A stretch of DNA of 64,000 nt from UBA10365 sp041441915 (GTDB lineage: Bacteria > Pseudomonadota > Alphaproteobacteria > Rhodobacterales > Rhodobacteraceae), in assembly GCA_041441915.1 (NCBI GenBank), contig JASDRS010000022.1, forward strand, positions 1-64,000. The letters are read 5' to 3'. Made by a program: the position numbers and the translations under genes. Within the stretch, counting starts at the first letter, position 1. Each line of letters opens with the position of its first letter. Shown here in pieces: positions 8,758-18,419 of this stretch. Under the pieces are notes generated by a model. The model ran no database searches and was not told the DNA's origin. It saw nothing but the letters and a program-made list of their open reading frames with translations.

Positions 8758-9546
8758 TTAGGCGGTTAAAGCCAAAGATTTTTGGCCACGAGCCCAAGCC
8801 TTGACCGCCTGACCAAAGGCATGAAACAAAGGTCGAGACACGGGATCTATATCAGCACGCCATTCAGGGTGCCACTGCACGGCCAAGGTAAAGCCCGGCG
8901 CATCTTTGATATAAAGCGCTTCGGGGGTACCATCCGTGGCATGGCCATCTATCACCACATTCTGCCCCACTTTTGCGATGCCTTGCCCATGCAGCGAATT
9001 AGTTTCAACAAGCGTTTCTTCTATCAGTTTATGAAACACACCGCCTTCGCGCAGCGTCACCATATGGCGAAGTGCAAATTTTTCTTCCAAAGTGCCATTG
9101 GGTGGCATGCGGTGGTTTGTCCGCCCAGGAAGCTCTCGAATTTCTGGATGCAACGTGCCACCCATGGCTACATTGACCTCTTGAAAGCCGCGGCAAATGC
9201 CCAAGAACGGCTGGCCGCGCTCAACACAGGCCCTGACCAAGGGCAAAACTAAGTTATCGCGCGCTCGATCAAAAGCGCCATGGGCCGGCGTTTCTTCTTC
9301 GCCGTATTCAGACGGATGCACATTTGGCCGCCCACCGGTAAGCAAAAAACCATCGCAGATTTGCAATAAGTCATTCACTTCGACAAAACGCGGGTCTGAC
9401 GGAATGATAACGGGCACGCAGCCTGCCGTTTGAGCCACAGCTTGCGCGTTCATTAATCCTGCAGCGTGCACTTCGTAAGTGTCATGTATCAGATGATAAT
9501 TGCCAATAATGCCAACGGTTGGGCGACGCAATGGTAAACGGTACAT
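8758..9546 (-). CDS. Gamma-glutamyl-gamma-aminobutyrate hydrolase-like (peptidase C26)
   Basis: A 262-aa class I glutamine amidotransferase-fold hydrolase of the PuuD family, which in E. coli releases GABA from gamma-glutamyl-GABA in putrescine catabolism. The catalytic nucleophile is C118 in FLGICRGFQE, and the His/Glu pair is in AVQWHPEW. TGGRPNVHPSEY is the typical substrate-side loop. A good AGGA site precedes the ATG. The puu or glnA-like genes that usually accompany it are not adjacent, so the physiological substrate is uncertain. Length is normal. Confidence 0.88.
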   Translation of the reverse strand: MYRLPLRRPTVGIIGNYHLIHDTYEVHAAGLMNAQAVAQTAGCVPVIIPSDPRFVEVNDLLQICDGFLLTGGRPNVHPSEYGEEETPAHGAFDRARDNLVLPLVRACVERGQPFLGICRGFQEVNVAMGGTLHPEIRELPGRTNHRMPPNGTLEEKFALRHMVTLREGGVFHKLIEETLVETNSLHGQGIAKVGQNVVIDGHATDGTPEALYIKDAPGFTLAVQWHPEWRADIDPVSRPLFHAFGQAVKAWARGQKSLALTA

Positions 9547-9649
9547 GACATTCCTATTCGTAATTTAGCTCCATGCTACCAATGGCAGGGCAAAAAAAAA
9601 AGAAAAATTTTCCAAAACAGCAATGTAAGGAGCAATAATTTCACACATA

Positions 9650-10899
9650 TCAAAAACCAGCGTTTGACGAATTTAACTTATTTTCCGTCCCAAGAGCCCC
9701 CACCTGATCGGCAATTACCTGCGCCGCTGCAACCAAAGCGCCTCAGCCATAGGCGATATTAAGCGCCAGCATGCCTGCCTCCATCACGCTGAGCACACCC
9801 AAAGTCATATGCGCATTCACATGCCCCATATGAGCCAAACGCAAAAATCCGTAATAGACTGGATCGTTTGGTTCGAGCATGCCAAGCCCGATTCCGAATG
9901 TGAGGCCAGCGTTTTCTTCGGCCCAACGGCGCAAAGCCGTGGCATAAGGTGTGCCTAACCGGGCCGCAGTAACATAGGTCCCGCGCTCGGCAGGCTTGGA
10001 CACATTAATTACTATATGATCGTGACTCTGATCCCACACGTCAAAGGCAGCCCAAACGCTGGCCGCCAAAGCACGATGGCGCGCCCAAACATGGCAAATA
10101 CCTTCTCCCAAAATCATATCAAGTGCTGCGTGAAGCGCGTAAAGATGATGGGTTGGAGTAGTGCCCACCCAAACTTCCTAAAATTCAGGGCCAGAGCAGC
10201 GCGATGCCCAATCCCAATAAGGGCTCCGCAAATTACTTTTCGGGCTTTGGGCCTGTGCCTTGGAGGAAACTACACAAAGCCCATGTAGGGTGGGGTCATA
10301 AGGCCCATTTACGAAGCGGCAACGCTGACATCACCACCCCAAGCACCCATGTGATATTCATCGCATCCCATCGATGCAATCGTATCAACTGCCAAAAGCG
10401 CAGGATCACCCGCTGCGCCTAGCACGCAGCGTAAGGTCGCAAAGTTGTTGCGCACGGTGGTTGCCGTATCGACATAGGTGACCAAAACCACTTTAATCTG
10501 TGGAGCTTATCTTTACCCAAGGCAGTTTCAAACAGCGTTAAATCAAAGGCACTATTATTGCCAAAATCCAAAGCGTTGACCTCAATACCCATGGCTTGAA
10601 CCGACCTCACTCAGCCAAAGTCAAAGTGACCCGTTGCCAAAACCAAGGCCTTATCACCGCGCAAAAATAGATTGGTGTTGGCCGCCTCCCATGTGAAATG
10701 GCCATTTCCGATATACATTGCCAAATGATGTTTTGTTCAAATAACCTTTTTCAAACCAGTTTGAATTTTAGCAGTGATCTTAATAATTTCGCCATCATCG
10801 ATATTTTGGGCAGGACGCTGCATGGCTACCAAAACGCTGTCAAGCATGACCAAAGGCCCCAGGAATAGCCTGGTAATGACGACCGTTTGCAAGGCTCAT
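9650..10899 (-). pseudogene. Decayed class V aminotransferase (serine/alanine-glyoxylate type)
   Basis: Translated piecewise, the minus strand spells a nearly full-length aminotransferase: MSLANGRHYQAIPG (start 10899), then in another frame DSVLVAMQRPAQNI, AMYIGNGHFTWEAANTN, DKALVLATGHFDFG, TYVDTATTVRNN, SMGCDEYHMGAWGGD, PYWDW, TTPTHHLYALHAALDM and MGHVNAHMTLGVLSVMEA. These blocks are in the right order for the SgaA/AgxT family. The frame is broken by a shift near 10858, stops at 10737-10739 and 10611-10613, a shift near 10500, a stop at 10309-10311, further shifts around 10180-10280, and a stop at 9743 before the last conserved residues (ALVAAAQVIADQ). So many lesions cannot be sequencing error. 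The intact gene would have worked in glyoxylate/serine metabolism. Confidence 0.9.
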
Positions 10900-11046
10900 T
10901 ATATGCTCCATCGCGCAACGGCTAGTTGATGGGTCAATGCACATCAATCCTTATGCATCCTAAAATTGGACCTAACCTTTGGTCAATCCCTTGCGCCACG
11001 CTGACTTTGCCCGTAAATCATAATCATATTTTAAGGAATAGCGCCG

Positions 11047-12840
11047 TTGACCCAAGCCTTACCCCAAACGCCAGTCTTTACGCCAGATCCTTATAATTCT
11101 GCTAATTTAATTGCGCGGTTGTGGCGTGAGTATTTGAGGCCGTATGCTGGCCTCATTTTGCTAACCTTTGCTGTAATGATGATCGAAGGCAGCACTCTGG
11201 GAATTCTCAGCTATCTCATAGAACCCTTGTTTGACAAAGTCTTTATTCCAGGAGGCGGAGATGCTTTAGTTTCGATTGGCCTAGCTATTTTAGGGCTTTT
11301 CTGTTTGCGCGGAGTCACCTCAGTTCTATCAAAATATCTAATGACATTAATATCAAATGGTAGCGCCGCCACCATACAAAAGACGATGCTGCGCCACATT
11401 CTGACACTTGACGGCAGTTTTTTTCACCAAAATGCGCCAGGCGCTTTGATCGACCGCGTTCAAGGTGACACGGCGGCGGTGCAGGGCATTTGGGCTTGTG
11501 TAATCAGTGGCCTCGGGCGCGATGGAGTCGCACTTATTTCCTTGGGAATCGTGGCCATCAGCATTGACCCGATATGGACCTTAGCGGCCATGATCGGAAC
11601 GCCTTTATTGGTTTTACCCGCCCTTTTGTTGCAAAAATATATCCGAAAAAAAACCGGGCATATGCGGCACCAGTCTGGTCTTCGCGCCTCAAGGCTAGAT
11701 GAGGTTTTTCACGGCATTAACACCGTCAAACTTTATCAGATGGAAGACTATCAAACCGCTCAGTTTAGTACGATTGTTCAAAAAATTATCAACGCCGAAC
11801 TTAAAATGGCTTTAGGAAATAGTGGCTTGCCAGCTTTGATAGACATTGTGACGGGTGTCGGCTTTTTTGCGGTTTTGCTGGTGGGTGGGCGCGAGGTGAT
11901 CGACGGTACCCGCACAACGGGGGAGTTTATGGCATTTTTTACAGCTATGTCCTTGACCTTCCAACCTTTGCGGCGTCTGGGCGCACTTTCCGGCAGCTGG
12001 CAGACGGCCGCAGCTAGTCTTGAACGGGTTTACCGTCTGCTTGATACAGAGCCCAAGTACCGCGCCACCATACCAAACCCAAAGCCAAAAAAGGGCAGTG
12101 CCGCTATAATAAATGAGGCGCCCGAAATACGGTTTGACAATGTTTCGTTCCTGTATGGCGAAAACCCAATTTTGTGTGCACTGAACCTTTGCGCCCCGGC
12201 CGGGAAACTAACGGCCTTGGTTGGGGCTTCCGGCGCGGGCAAGAGCACAATTTTTCATTTACTTACAGGCCTGATTGCACCACAAAATGGGCATATTTAT
12301 ATTGGCAAAACTGATATAGAAGCACTGTCAAAACAAGACCTCAGGTCACATTTTTCCGTGGTTTCGCAAGACAGTGCTATTTTTGATGAGTCTTTAATTG
12401 AAAATATTGTACTTGGACAAAATTTCTCAAAATCGGTATTAGATAATGCGCTTGATGCTGCCTATGTCAGCGAGTTCTTAGGTAGTATGCCCGATGGTCT
12501 AGCCTCTCACGCGGGCCCGCGTGGAAGCGCACTTTCAGGCGGGCAACGCCAACGGCTGGCAATCGCCCGCGCGCTACTGCGGGATGCGCCAATTTTGCTT
12601 TTAGATGAAGCCACAAGCGCGCTTGATGCACAGTCTGAAACCTATGTTGCCTCAGCCCTTGGCAAGCTGCGTGAGGGACGCACCACGTTGATCATCGCCC
12701 ATTCCTTAGCTACAGTACGCAACGCCGACCTGATTTTGGTCATGGACAAGGGCCAGATTGTTGAACAGGGCACGCACGAGACGCTTTTGGCCCAATGCGG
12801 GCTTTACGAAACTTTGTGCCGTCTACAGTTTAGCGTATAA
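11047..12840 (+). CDS. ABC exporter, MsbA-like fused permease/ATPase
   Basis: A 597-aa half-transporter in the inner membrane. An N-terminal six-helix exporter domain (about residues 30-320) is followed by a nucleotide-binding domain with Walker A GASGAGKST, Q-loop VVSQDSAIF, signature LSGGQRQRLAIARA, Walker B ILLLDEATSALD and switch His in IIAHSLATV. It resembles MsbA and other lipid or multidrug exporters; the substrate is unknown. The start is TTG 11047, with AAGGA 9 bases upstream. ygfZ follows after 10 bp, so the two are probably cotranscribed. Upstream lies the decayed aminotransferase on the other strand. Confidence 0.9.
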   Translation: MTQALPQTPVFTPDPYNSANLIARLWREYLRPYAGLILLTFAVMMIEGSTLGILSYLIEPLFDKVFIPGGGDALVSIGLAILGLFCLRGVTSVLSKYLMTLISNGSAATIQKTMLRHILTLDGSFFHQNAPGALIDRVQGDTAAVQGIWACVISGLGRDGVALISLGIVAISIDPIWTLAAMIGTPLLVLPALLLQKYIRKKTGHMRHQSGLRASRLDEVFHGINTVKLYQMEDYQTAQFSTIVQKIINAELKMALGNSGLPALIDIVTGVGFFAVLLVGGREVIDGTRTTGEFMAFFTAMSLTFQPLRRLGALSGSWQTAAASLERVYRLLDTEPKYRATIPNPKPKKGSAAIINEAPEIRFDNVSFLYGENPILCALNLCAPAGKLTALVGASGAGKSTIFHLLTGLIAPQNGHIYIGKTDIEALSKQDLRSHFSVVSQDSAIFDESLIENIVLGQNFSKSVLDNALDAAYVSEFLGSMPDGLASHAGPRGSALSGGQRQRLAIARALLRDAPILLLDEATSALDAQSETYVASALGKLREGRTTLIIAHSLATVRNADLILVMDKGQIVEQGTHETLLAQCGLYETLCRLQFSV

Positions 12841-12850
12841 TGGGGGCAAT

Positions 12851-13621
12851 ATGGCCGAGCATCAGCGTTGCATAATTTTTTTAAAAGGAGAGGATACCCT
12901 ACCATTTTTGGAAGGGGTTGTGTCAAACTCAGTGCTTAGTCTGGCTCAAAATGACGGATTGGTATGGGCTGGATTATTAAACCCTCAAGGTAAATATTTA
13001 GCTGATTTTTTCATAGGCAGCCTCGAAGGTCAGATTTTTTGCGACTTTGATGCCGAACAGGTGGACGCAACCCTGAAACGCCTAAACATGTACCGCCTGC
13101 GTGCAGATGTACAGTTTTCGCACAGTGATTGGGGCGTTGTGTGCGGAGTTGCAAAGTACCCACAAGGGGCTCAACCCGATCCGCGCCACAAGGCTATGGG
13201 CTGGCGTCTTTACGGACATGCCGCGACCCTACCTGAGCCCGCTGACATAGATTGGGACGAATTGCGCGTGCGCTACGGCATTCCGAAAGCTGGGATTGAG
13301 CTAATTGAGAATGACAGCTATTTACTTGAAATGGGGTTCGAGCGCTTGCAAGGCCTCGATTTTCGTAAAGGCTGCTATGTGGGCCAAGAAGTCACTGCCC
13401 GCATGAAACATAGGGCCAATTTACGTAAAAGTTTGGTGCGTGTTGCCCTTTCGGGCCCAGTACCCATTGGCAGCGTGATTGAAGTTGATGGAAAAGAAGT
13501 AGGCCGCGTTTTCACCCAGTCTGGCGGCTTTGCACTGGCTTATGTGCGCCTTGATCGCGCGGGGAAAATGATGCAGGCTGCTGGCCAAAATGTTACTTTG
13601 GCCTCGCCACCTGAAACTTAG
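12851..13621 (+). CDS. ygfZ: Folate-binding Fe-S assembly protein YgfZ
   Basis: A 256-aa aminomethyltransferase-like protein (YgfZ/CAF17/IBA57 family) that helps assemble or repair certain Fe-S enzymes in a tetrahydrofolate-dependent way. The diagnostic signature K-G-C-Y-x-G-Q-E is present (FRKGCYVGQEVTARMKHR), as is the YGIPKAGIEL segment. The frame is open further upstream, but ATG 12851 is chosen: it has a GGGGG site just before it and leaves 10 bp after the ABC exporter stop. The gene is convergent with efp, and only one base separates the two stops. Confidence 0.93.
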   Translation: MAEHQRCIIFLKGEDTLPFLEGVVSNSVLSLAQNDGLVWAGLLNPQGKYLADFFIGSLEGQIFCDFDAEQVDATLKRLNMYRLRADVQFSHSDWGVVCGVAKYPQGAQPDPRHKAMGWRLYGHAATLPEPADIDWDELRVRYGIPKAGIELIENDSYLLEMGFERLQGLDFRKGCYVGQEVTARMKHRANLRKSLVRVALSGPVPIGSVIEVDGKEVGRVFTQSGGFALAYVRLDRAGKMMQAAGQNVTLASPPET

Positions 13622-13622
13622 T

Positions 13623-14186
13623 TTAGGCGCGTTCCGAATATTCGAACAGCTCGGTATTTACGATGATCATTTCGTCAATGGCAATGAACGGCGGCACCAT
13701 GATGCGTACGCCGTTGTCCAAAATTGCGGGCTTATAGCTGCTGGCAGCCGTTTGACCTTTGACTACAGGCTCTGTTTCGAGCACTTGGCATTTTACCTTT
13801 TGAGGCAAAGACACTGTCAAAGCCTCTTCGCCAAAATATTCGACAGTTGCCGTCATGCCGTCTTGCAAGAAGGGGCGGCGATCGCCCAAAAGTTCAGCGT
13901 CAACTTCAGTTTGTTCATAGGTTTCAGAATCCATGAAAACCAAACGGCCGTCGGTCTCATAAAGAAACTGCTGATCCTTTTGATCTAAGCGCACGCGCTC
14001 AACTTTGTCCTCGGAACGGAAGCGTTCGTTCAACTTACGGCCATCGCGCAGATTTTTCAGTTCGACCTGCGCAAATGCGCCGCCTTTACCTGGCTTTACG
14101 TGTGAAACTTTTACTGCGGCCCAAAGACCCTTGTCATGTTCTAGAATGTTTCCTGGACGAATTTCGTTGCCGTTAATCTTGGGCAT
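13623..14186 (-). CDS. efp: Elongation factor P
   Basis: A 187-aa three-domain translation factor that binds between the ribosomal P and E sites and relieves stalling at polyproline stretches. The modification loop is KPGKGGAFAQ, with K34 at the position that is beta-lysylated in E. coli. The KOW-like domain I and two OB-like domains follow, ending in NTELFEYSERA. ATG 14186 is preceded by AAGG. No modifying enzyme gene (epmA, epmB or equivalent) is in the window. Length is standard. Confidence 0.97.
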   Translation of the reverse strand: MPKINGNEIRPGNILEHDKGLWAAVKVSHVKPGKGGAFAQVELKNLRDGRKLNERFRSEDKVERVRLDQKDQQFLYETDGRLVFMDSETYEQTEVDAELLGDRRPFLQDGMTATVEYFGEEALTVSLPQKVKCQVLETEPVVKGQTAASSYKPAILDNGVRIMVPPFIAIDEMIIVNTELFEYSERA

Positions 14187-14430
14187 GAGAAGACCTTACC
14201 AAAAGGTTGAATAAAGTTATCCAGAACCTATATCTCTCAGATCGAACACTGGCAAGATGCGGTTAAATTTTGATCCACATCTGAGGTCTAGTAAATGAAA
14301 AAATATAAATGAGCATTGCAGCCAGCGCATAGCAGGCATTCTAAAAAGACATAGACGAATCGCTACAAAATTGTCATAAACTTAGAATAGTAAAAATTAA
14401 AAAAGACAAGAGTCAAGATTAGGAAAAATA

Positions 14431-14757
14431 ATGGCCGATTCTATTGATGGCACAGCATATAATTTTGAACAGGGCCAACGCGCACGTAAATTATTTGCTG
14501 CCGTTGTTTTGGCAGCTTTAGATGATGCAATCGCTGATGATAGAAAATATGGCAATGGCCCCGAGCAAATCGCCCGTTGGGCGCGTTCGCGTGATGGGCG
14601 TGAAGTATTGTCTTGTGCTGGCATTGACCCTAATGAACGTGTGGTAAAAGGTTTGATGGAATTTGTGACCAAGGGTATTCGTACATCGGTTGCTCTGTCG
14701 CGTGAGGAAAGTGAACGTAGGCATGCGATAGAATTGGATCGAGCCGAAGCGGCATAA
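14431..14757 (+). CDS. Small conserved Rhodobacteraceae protein (DUF6280-like)
   Basis: A 108-aa, probably cytoplasmic and helical protein with no membrane segment or signal. Its core (RKLFAAVVLAALDDAIADD, then YGNGPEQIARWARSRDGREV and LSCAGIDPNERVV) is strongly coding-like and, from memory, matches a small protein family conserved in Rhodobacterales (I believe DUF6280). AGGA lies 7 bases before ATG 14431. It is monocistronic, divergent from efp, with 244 bp between them and 576 bp of non-coding sequence behind. Function unknown. Confidence 0.8.
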   Translation: MADSIDGTAYNFEQGQRARKLFAAVVLAALDDAIADDRKYGNGPEQIARWARSRDGREVLSCAGIDPNERVVKGLMEFVTKGIRTSVALSREESERRHAIELDRAEAA

Positions 14758-15333
14758 TTACTTTGCACCTGACTAAAAATGTCCCGCAGGGCGCTTTTAC
14801 TATAAATTAGACTTTTTTCATCGATGCATAAATTTTATCGCGAGAGCAGTGAAAAAATTTGTGTGCTCTTTCAACATATAAGAAACTTCTTCGAACATGG
14901 CTTAGTCGGTAGAATTTTCGATTTCCAAGTGCAAGAAGCCTACAAAATGGCTTGATAGTTGTTGCCTGCAGCCTACTCACAACCTGTGGCTATTTTGATT
15001 CGTTACATGGAAACCAAAAATAGTTTCCAAGACTGAGGGGGTAGGTTTTGGGAGAGGGGCTGCAATGTTAAACTGTTTTTGCCAGATATTTCAACACAGA
15101 CCTGCCGGGCTTTAATGCCTTCAACCTAGAGCTGTGGTATGGTGCTAAGCGATTTTTTCCGCAATACTTATCTTATTCAAAAAAGTTGGCTAATGATTTT
15201 GCTTATAGAATTGAATTCTATTTTTTTGCGGGTAATTAGCATGCATCGCCATAGCTATTATTTTAATCAGATATACTGTAAAATATATTTAAGAATAAAA
15301 AACAGTTAACGACGCTTTATTACCTTGACTAAC
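14758..15333. other. Non-coding interval, nothing recognised
   Basis: This 576-bp AT-rich stretch holds no credible ORF, tRNA or repeat that I can see. It separates the plus-strand small protein gene from the 3' end of the minus-strand tolC-family gene and presumably contains both terminators. No classic hairpin with a T-run stands out. Confidence 0.4.
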
Positions 15334-16695
15334 TTAGTTTCCACCCAAAGTTTTCAAAAATTTATCCAACTTTTTACTTTGAACGTTTTTTAGGAGCGGC
15401 GCCTGCTTAACAGCAGAATAATATGACGAAACATCATATGTTGGGATGTCCAATTTTAAATGTTCGACGGTTAGCTTCCCAACCGATGCCAATAACTGGT
15501 AAGTTCCCTTATAAAAACGGGATTCTGCAGAAAGGCTCGCGTCTTTGGCGTCAAGCAAGTCTTGCTCGGCATTCAGCACGTCAAGCGAGGTGCGCGCCCC
15601 AAGCGAGGCCTCTTCGCGCACGCCGTCATATGCAGTTTGTGATGCTTCAATTTGCAATTTTGCCGCTTCAATGCCTGCTTGAGCAACTCTCAGCGCCGAC
15701 CAATTGTTTGCGACCGTTTGTTCCACTCCAACGGCAACTTGCCTTAAACTAGCCTGCGTCCCGTCGTGATTGCTGACAGCTTTTCGCACATTCGATGCCA
15801 AAGCGCCACCCGAATAAATGGTTTGTGACAGAGTAACAGAAGCAGAAGAACCATAAATATTAACATTATTGTCGAATGTCGCACTGGCGCCAGCTTTCAA
15901 CGTTGGACGAAGTGCCACACGAGCGCTTTCAATCCCAATTTCAGAAATCTTTGTCACATGGCGCGCGGCCGCTAATTCAACGTTATTGGCCCGAGCTAAT
16001 GCTATTGCGTCTGCCAATGTTGCTGGAAGTTGCGGTAATTCTGGCAAGTCAGAGACATTATTCGGGTAGGCCCCAGTTGCCGCCTTATAGGCTTCGCGCG
16101 CAACTAAAAAATCACCTTCGGCCGCTGCCAAATTTGAGCGGCTTGCCGCCAAGCGTGCCTGTGCAATGGCCACATCAGTTTGCGTGACTTCACCAACATC
16201 ATAGCGGGCCTTTGCGGCATTAAACTCTTGATTAATCAACCGATAATTGTTTTTGCGCAGCTTGATAGCTTCCTGTGCCAGACGCTCATCGACAAAAGCG
16301 TTAACGGTTGCCAAAAGGACACTTTGTTCAACTCCAATCAAGGCAGAACGTGCTCCTAAAACCAGTTCTTGGGCTGCATATTTTGCCAATTTGCCACGAC
16401 CAAAATCATAAAGGTCAATCGACCCCGACAGATCAAAGGATAAAGAAGAACTATTGCTGTTCACACCTTTTGATTTGCCCGTTAAGGTATTTGTTGCAGA
16501 ATATTTAAAAATCGGACGCAGATAAGCAACAACTGAGGCCAAGTCTTCATCAGCTGCGCGCAATAAAGCGCGATTTTTCTCAAGTAGATTTGATTTTTGA
16601 TATGCCGCAATCATTGCATCGGCTAGGGTCTCGGCTCGCGCCTGCTCGATTGAGAGCGACGATAGAAAAGTTAAAATTAGAAAAGTAAAACGCAT
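15334..16695 (-). CDS. TolC-family outer membrane efflux protein
   Basis: A 453-aa precursor of the TolC/OMF family: a trimeric outer-membrane channel with a periplasmic helical barrel for type I secretion or efflux. ATG 16695 is chosen because a strong GGAGAGAA site precedes it and it starts a clean signal peptide (MRFTFLILTFLSSLSIEQA); the open frame runs 11 codons further upstream. The two internal repeats typical of OEP domains are visible (ANVGEV-like YDVGEVTQTDVAIAQARLA, and EEASLGARTSLDVLNAEQDL). It follows the methyltransferase gene by 36 bp, an arrangement common in roseobacters. Cognate pumps are not in the window. Confidence 0.9.
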   Translation of the reverse strand: MRFTFLILTFLSSLSIEQARAETLADAMIAAYQKSNLLEKNRALLRAADEDLASVVAYLRPIFKYSATNTLTGKSKGVNSNSSSLSFDLSGSIDLYDFGRGKLAKYAAQELVLGARSALIGVEQSVLLATVNAFVDERLAQEAIKLRKNNYRLINQEFNAAKARYDVGEVTQTDVAIAQARLAASRSNLAAAEGDFLVAREAYKAATGAYPNNVSDLPELPQLPATLADAIALARANNVELAAARHVTKISEIGIESARVALRPTLKAGASATFDNNVNIYGSSASVTLSQTIYSGGALASNVRKAVSNHDGTQASLRQVAVGVEQTVANNWSALRVAQAGIEAAKLQIEASQTAYDGVREEASLGARTSLDVLNAEQDLLDAKDASLSAESRFYKGTYQLLASVGKLTVEHLKLDIPTYDVSSYYSAVKQAPLLKNVQSKKLDKFLKTLGGN

Positions 16696-16731
16696 TATTC
16701 TCTCCAAAAATAAAAGTTTACCTACCAAAAC

Positions 16732-17382
16732 TTACAGTGCGAAACTTAGAGTTTTTTCAAATCCAGGCAAGATGGGAGCCGACGCATTAAATGCAAAGCG
16801 CCATGTCACATCACCATTTAGCTTATAGCCTATGCGCGCCAAACCCAATTGACCTTCCATGAAAACGGAACCAATGCGGCCCCCGTCTTTCAACTGTGCC
16901 AAGATCGCATCTGGAATAACCTCAACCGCGCCTTCTAGCACAATCACATCATAGGGCCCATGTTTTGGGTCACCCTTCACCAAATCAGCCGTCATTACAG
17001 CTGCATTATCAACGCCTTGGCTTGACAAGGTGCGCTGTGCTGCGGCCCCAAGGCTTTCACTTTCTACCGCAACGACCGTGTCACAAAGACGTGCCAGCAC
17101 GGCTGTTGAATATCCTAAACCGCAGCCGATATCCAAAACAATTTCATGAGGCTGAATGTCCAAACCATCCAGCAGCTTTGCAAATGTGCGCGCCTCAACC
17201 AGTACACGGCCTTCACCGATCACGATATTTTCGCCCATATATGCAGTTTCGCGTTTGCTGGCAGGCACATAGATTTCACGCTCAACAGCCAACATAGCGG
17301 CAATTATTGGAAACTTAGTCACATCTGACGGTCGTACTTGGTTATTAACCATCATTACGCGTCGGTTGAAGAAATCTGTCAT
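16732..17382 (-). CDS. Protein-L-isoaspartate O-methyltransferase family protein
   Basis: A 216-aa SAM-dependent methyltransferase of the PCMT family. Motif I is VLDIGCGLGYSTAVLARL, with YMGENI and YDVIVLEGAVE as further PCMT-type segments. True Pcm repairs isoaspartyl residues, but this group, found next to tolC in roseobacters, is diverged and its substrate is unproven. The start at ATG 17382 (MTDFFNRRVMMVNNQVRPSD) fits the family N-terminus; an in-frame extension to 17457 is unlikely. It is upstream of and probably cotranscribed with the TolC-family gene. Confidence 0.85.
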   Translation of the reverse strand: MTDFFNRRVMMVNNQVRPSDVTKFPIIAAMLAVEREIYVPASKRETAYMGENIVIGEGRVLVEARTFAKLLDGLDIQPHEIVLDIGCGLGYSTAVLARLCDTVVAVESESLGAAAQRTLSSQGVDNAAVMTADLVKGDPKHGPYDVIVLEGAVEVIPDAILAQLKDGGRIGSVFMEGQLGLARIGYKLNGDVTWRFAFNASAPILPGFEKTLSFAL

Positions 17383-17568
17383 ATCCCACTCATCTGCTAA
17401 TTTGTGAGTTAACATATTGCCACATAATAGGTAGCACAGCAAGGAATTGCCGCTCATAGCCTACAATTTTTTACTAGTATTTAGCCAAGTTTAGGATTAA
17501 AATTTGTGTGCATAAAAAAGGAAAAAACAGTCAATGCGGTCCCTTTTCCAAAACTTAAGTCACTGGGG

Positions 17569-18062
17569 TTAGCTAACAATCCGATCACGATGTTGTGTAT
17601 GGCAAATGCGCAACGGCGGTATAAGGGGCTCAAGATCGCGCAATCTCTCAGCGGCAAGGTCGGGAAATTCGCGCCACATCGCTTAAGCGGCATATCAAGG
17701 TCGACCTGTGCCATAAAAAATCAAACACTTCATGTTCGACCAATCCCTGCCCGACATCAGCACGATATTCAAACTGCTCTAGACCTAATAGATTAAGATT
17801 TTCAATACTGAACTCTTCAAAAAGCCGCCTATGGGCGCAGGAGAACGGTTATTCCCCCTAATGGGGACGAAAGCAATGGGGACGGGAGCAGCAACTTTTG
17901 GCCCAAAGATTAGGGAGGTGATATTTCTTAACCGCACGCCTTTGCAAAAGGTTCTAGTCACCATTGCACAAAAAACTAACACAGCCTTATGACGCGGGCC
18001 CAATTGATGCAAGCGCAGCTTTTAACTGGGATTAACTGGCTGTCACTCCGATCTGGGATCAT
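17569..18062 (-). pseudogene. idi: Decayed type I isopentenyl-diphosphate delta-isomerase
   Basis: In changing minus-strand frames the sequence spells a recognisable IDI type I (Nudix) protein: MIPDRSDSQLIPV (start 18062), HQLGPRHKAVLVF, QRRAVKKYHLPNLWAKSCCS, CAHRRLFEEFSIENL, EYRADVGQGLVEHEVFDF, and near the end WREFPDLAAERLRD with PPLRICHTQ. The catalytic Cys (in the SCCS motif), the Nudix helix remnant (RRLFEEF) and the VEHE catalytic Glu segment all survive. At least four frameshifts separate the blocks, so no functional enzyme can be made. The original enzyme interconverted IPP and DMAPP in isoprenoid synthesis. It lies between the PCMT-like gene and hemA. Confidence 0.88.
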
Positions 18063-18419
18063 CTGAGGCTTAGGCTTTCCTCGCCATAGCTCCTTTGGTG
18101 TGAGTCTCAAACGATTAGCGTTAAAGTGCAGTCCCTGCAACTGATTGTCGCAGGGATTCCATAACAAACCACAGGCGGAAAATAAAGTCATTTAAAAACA
18201 GTTGGTTATAATATATCTACATGCACAAGCCTGTTTAAACTGGTTCCTTTAGGCGGCCAAGGTTATTTTTTTGGGCATACCCACTCGCATTTCCAGGGCC
18301 TATCTCGTATAAGTTCGAATTAGTATAAGCCTAAAAAGTTGGTGCACAGGGCGCCAAAATCTGCTTAGAATTAGGCTCAAATAATCCTACCTAAGAGCCG
18401 CCATGGCAAGGAACTTCTG
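18063..18419. other. hemA leader and idi remnant upstream region
   Basis: No gene is seen in these 357 bp. An inverted repeat TCCCTGC/GCAGGGA (18132-18138 and 18150-18156, 11-base loop) is present without a T-run. The AAGGA site for hemA is at the right end. The region should contain the hemA promoter, but no obvious consensus was identified. Confidence 0.4.

Noticed and set aside
14758..15333. Hidden tRNA or small gene in the gap before the tolC-family gene
   Set aside because: No cloverleaf, CCA-like end or credible short ORF was seen.
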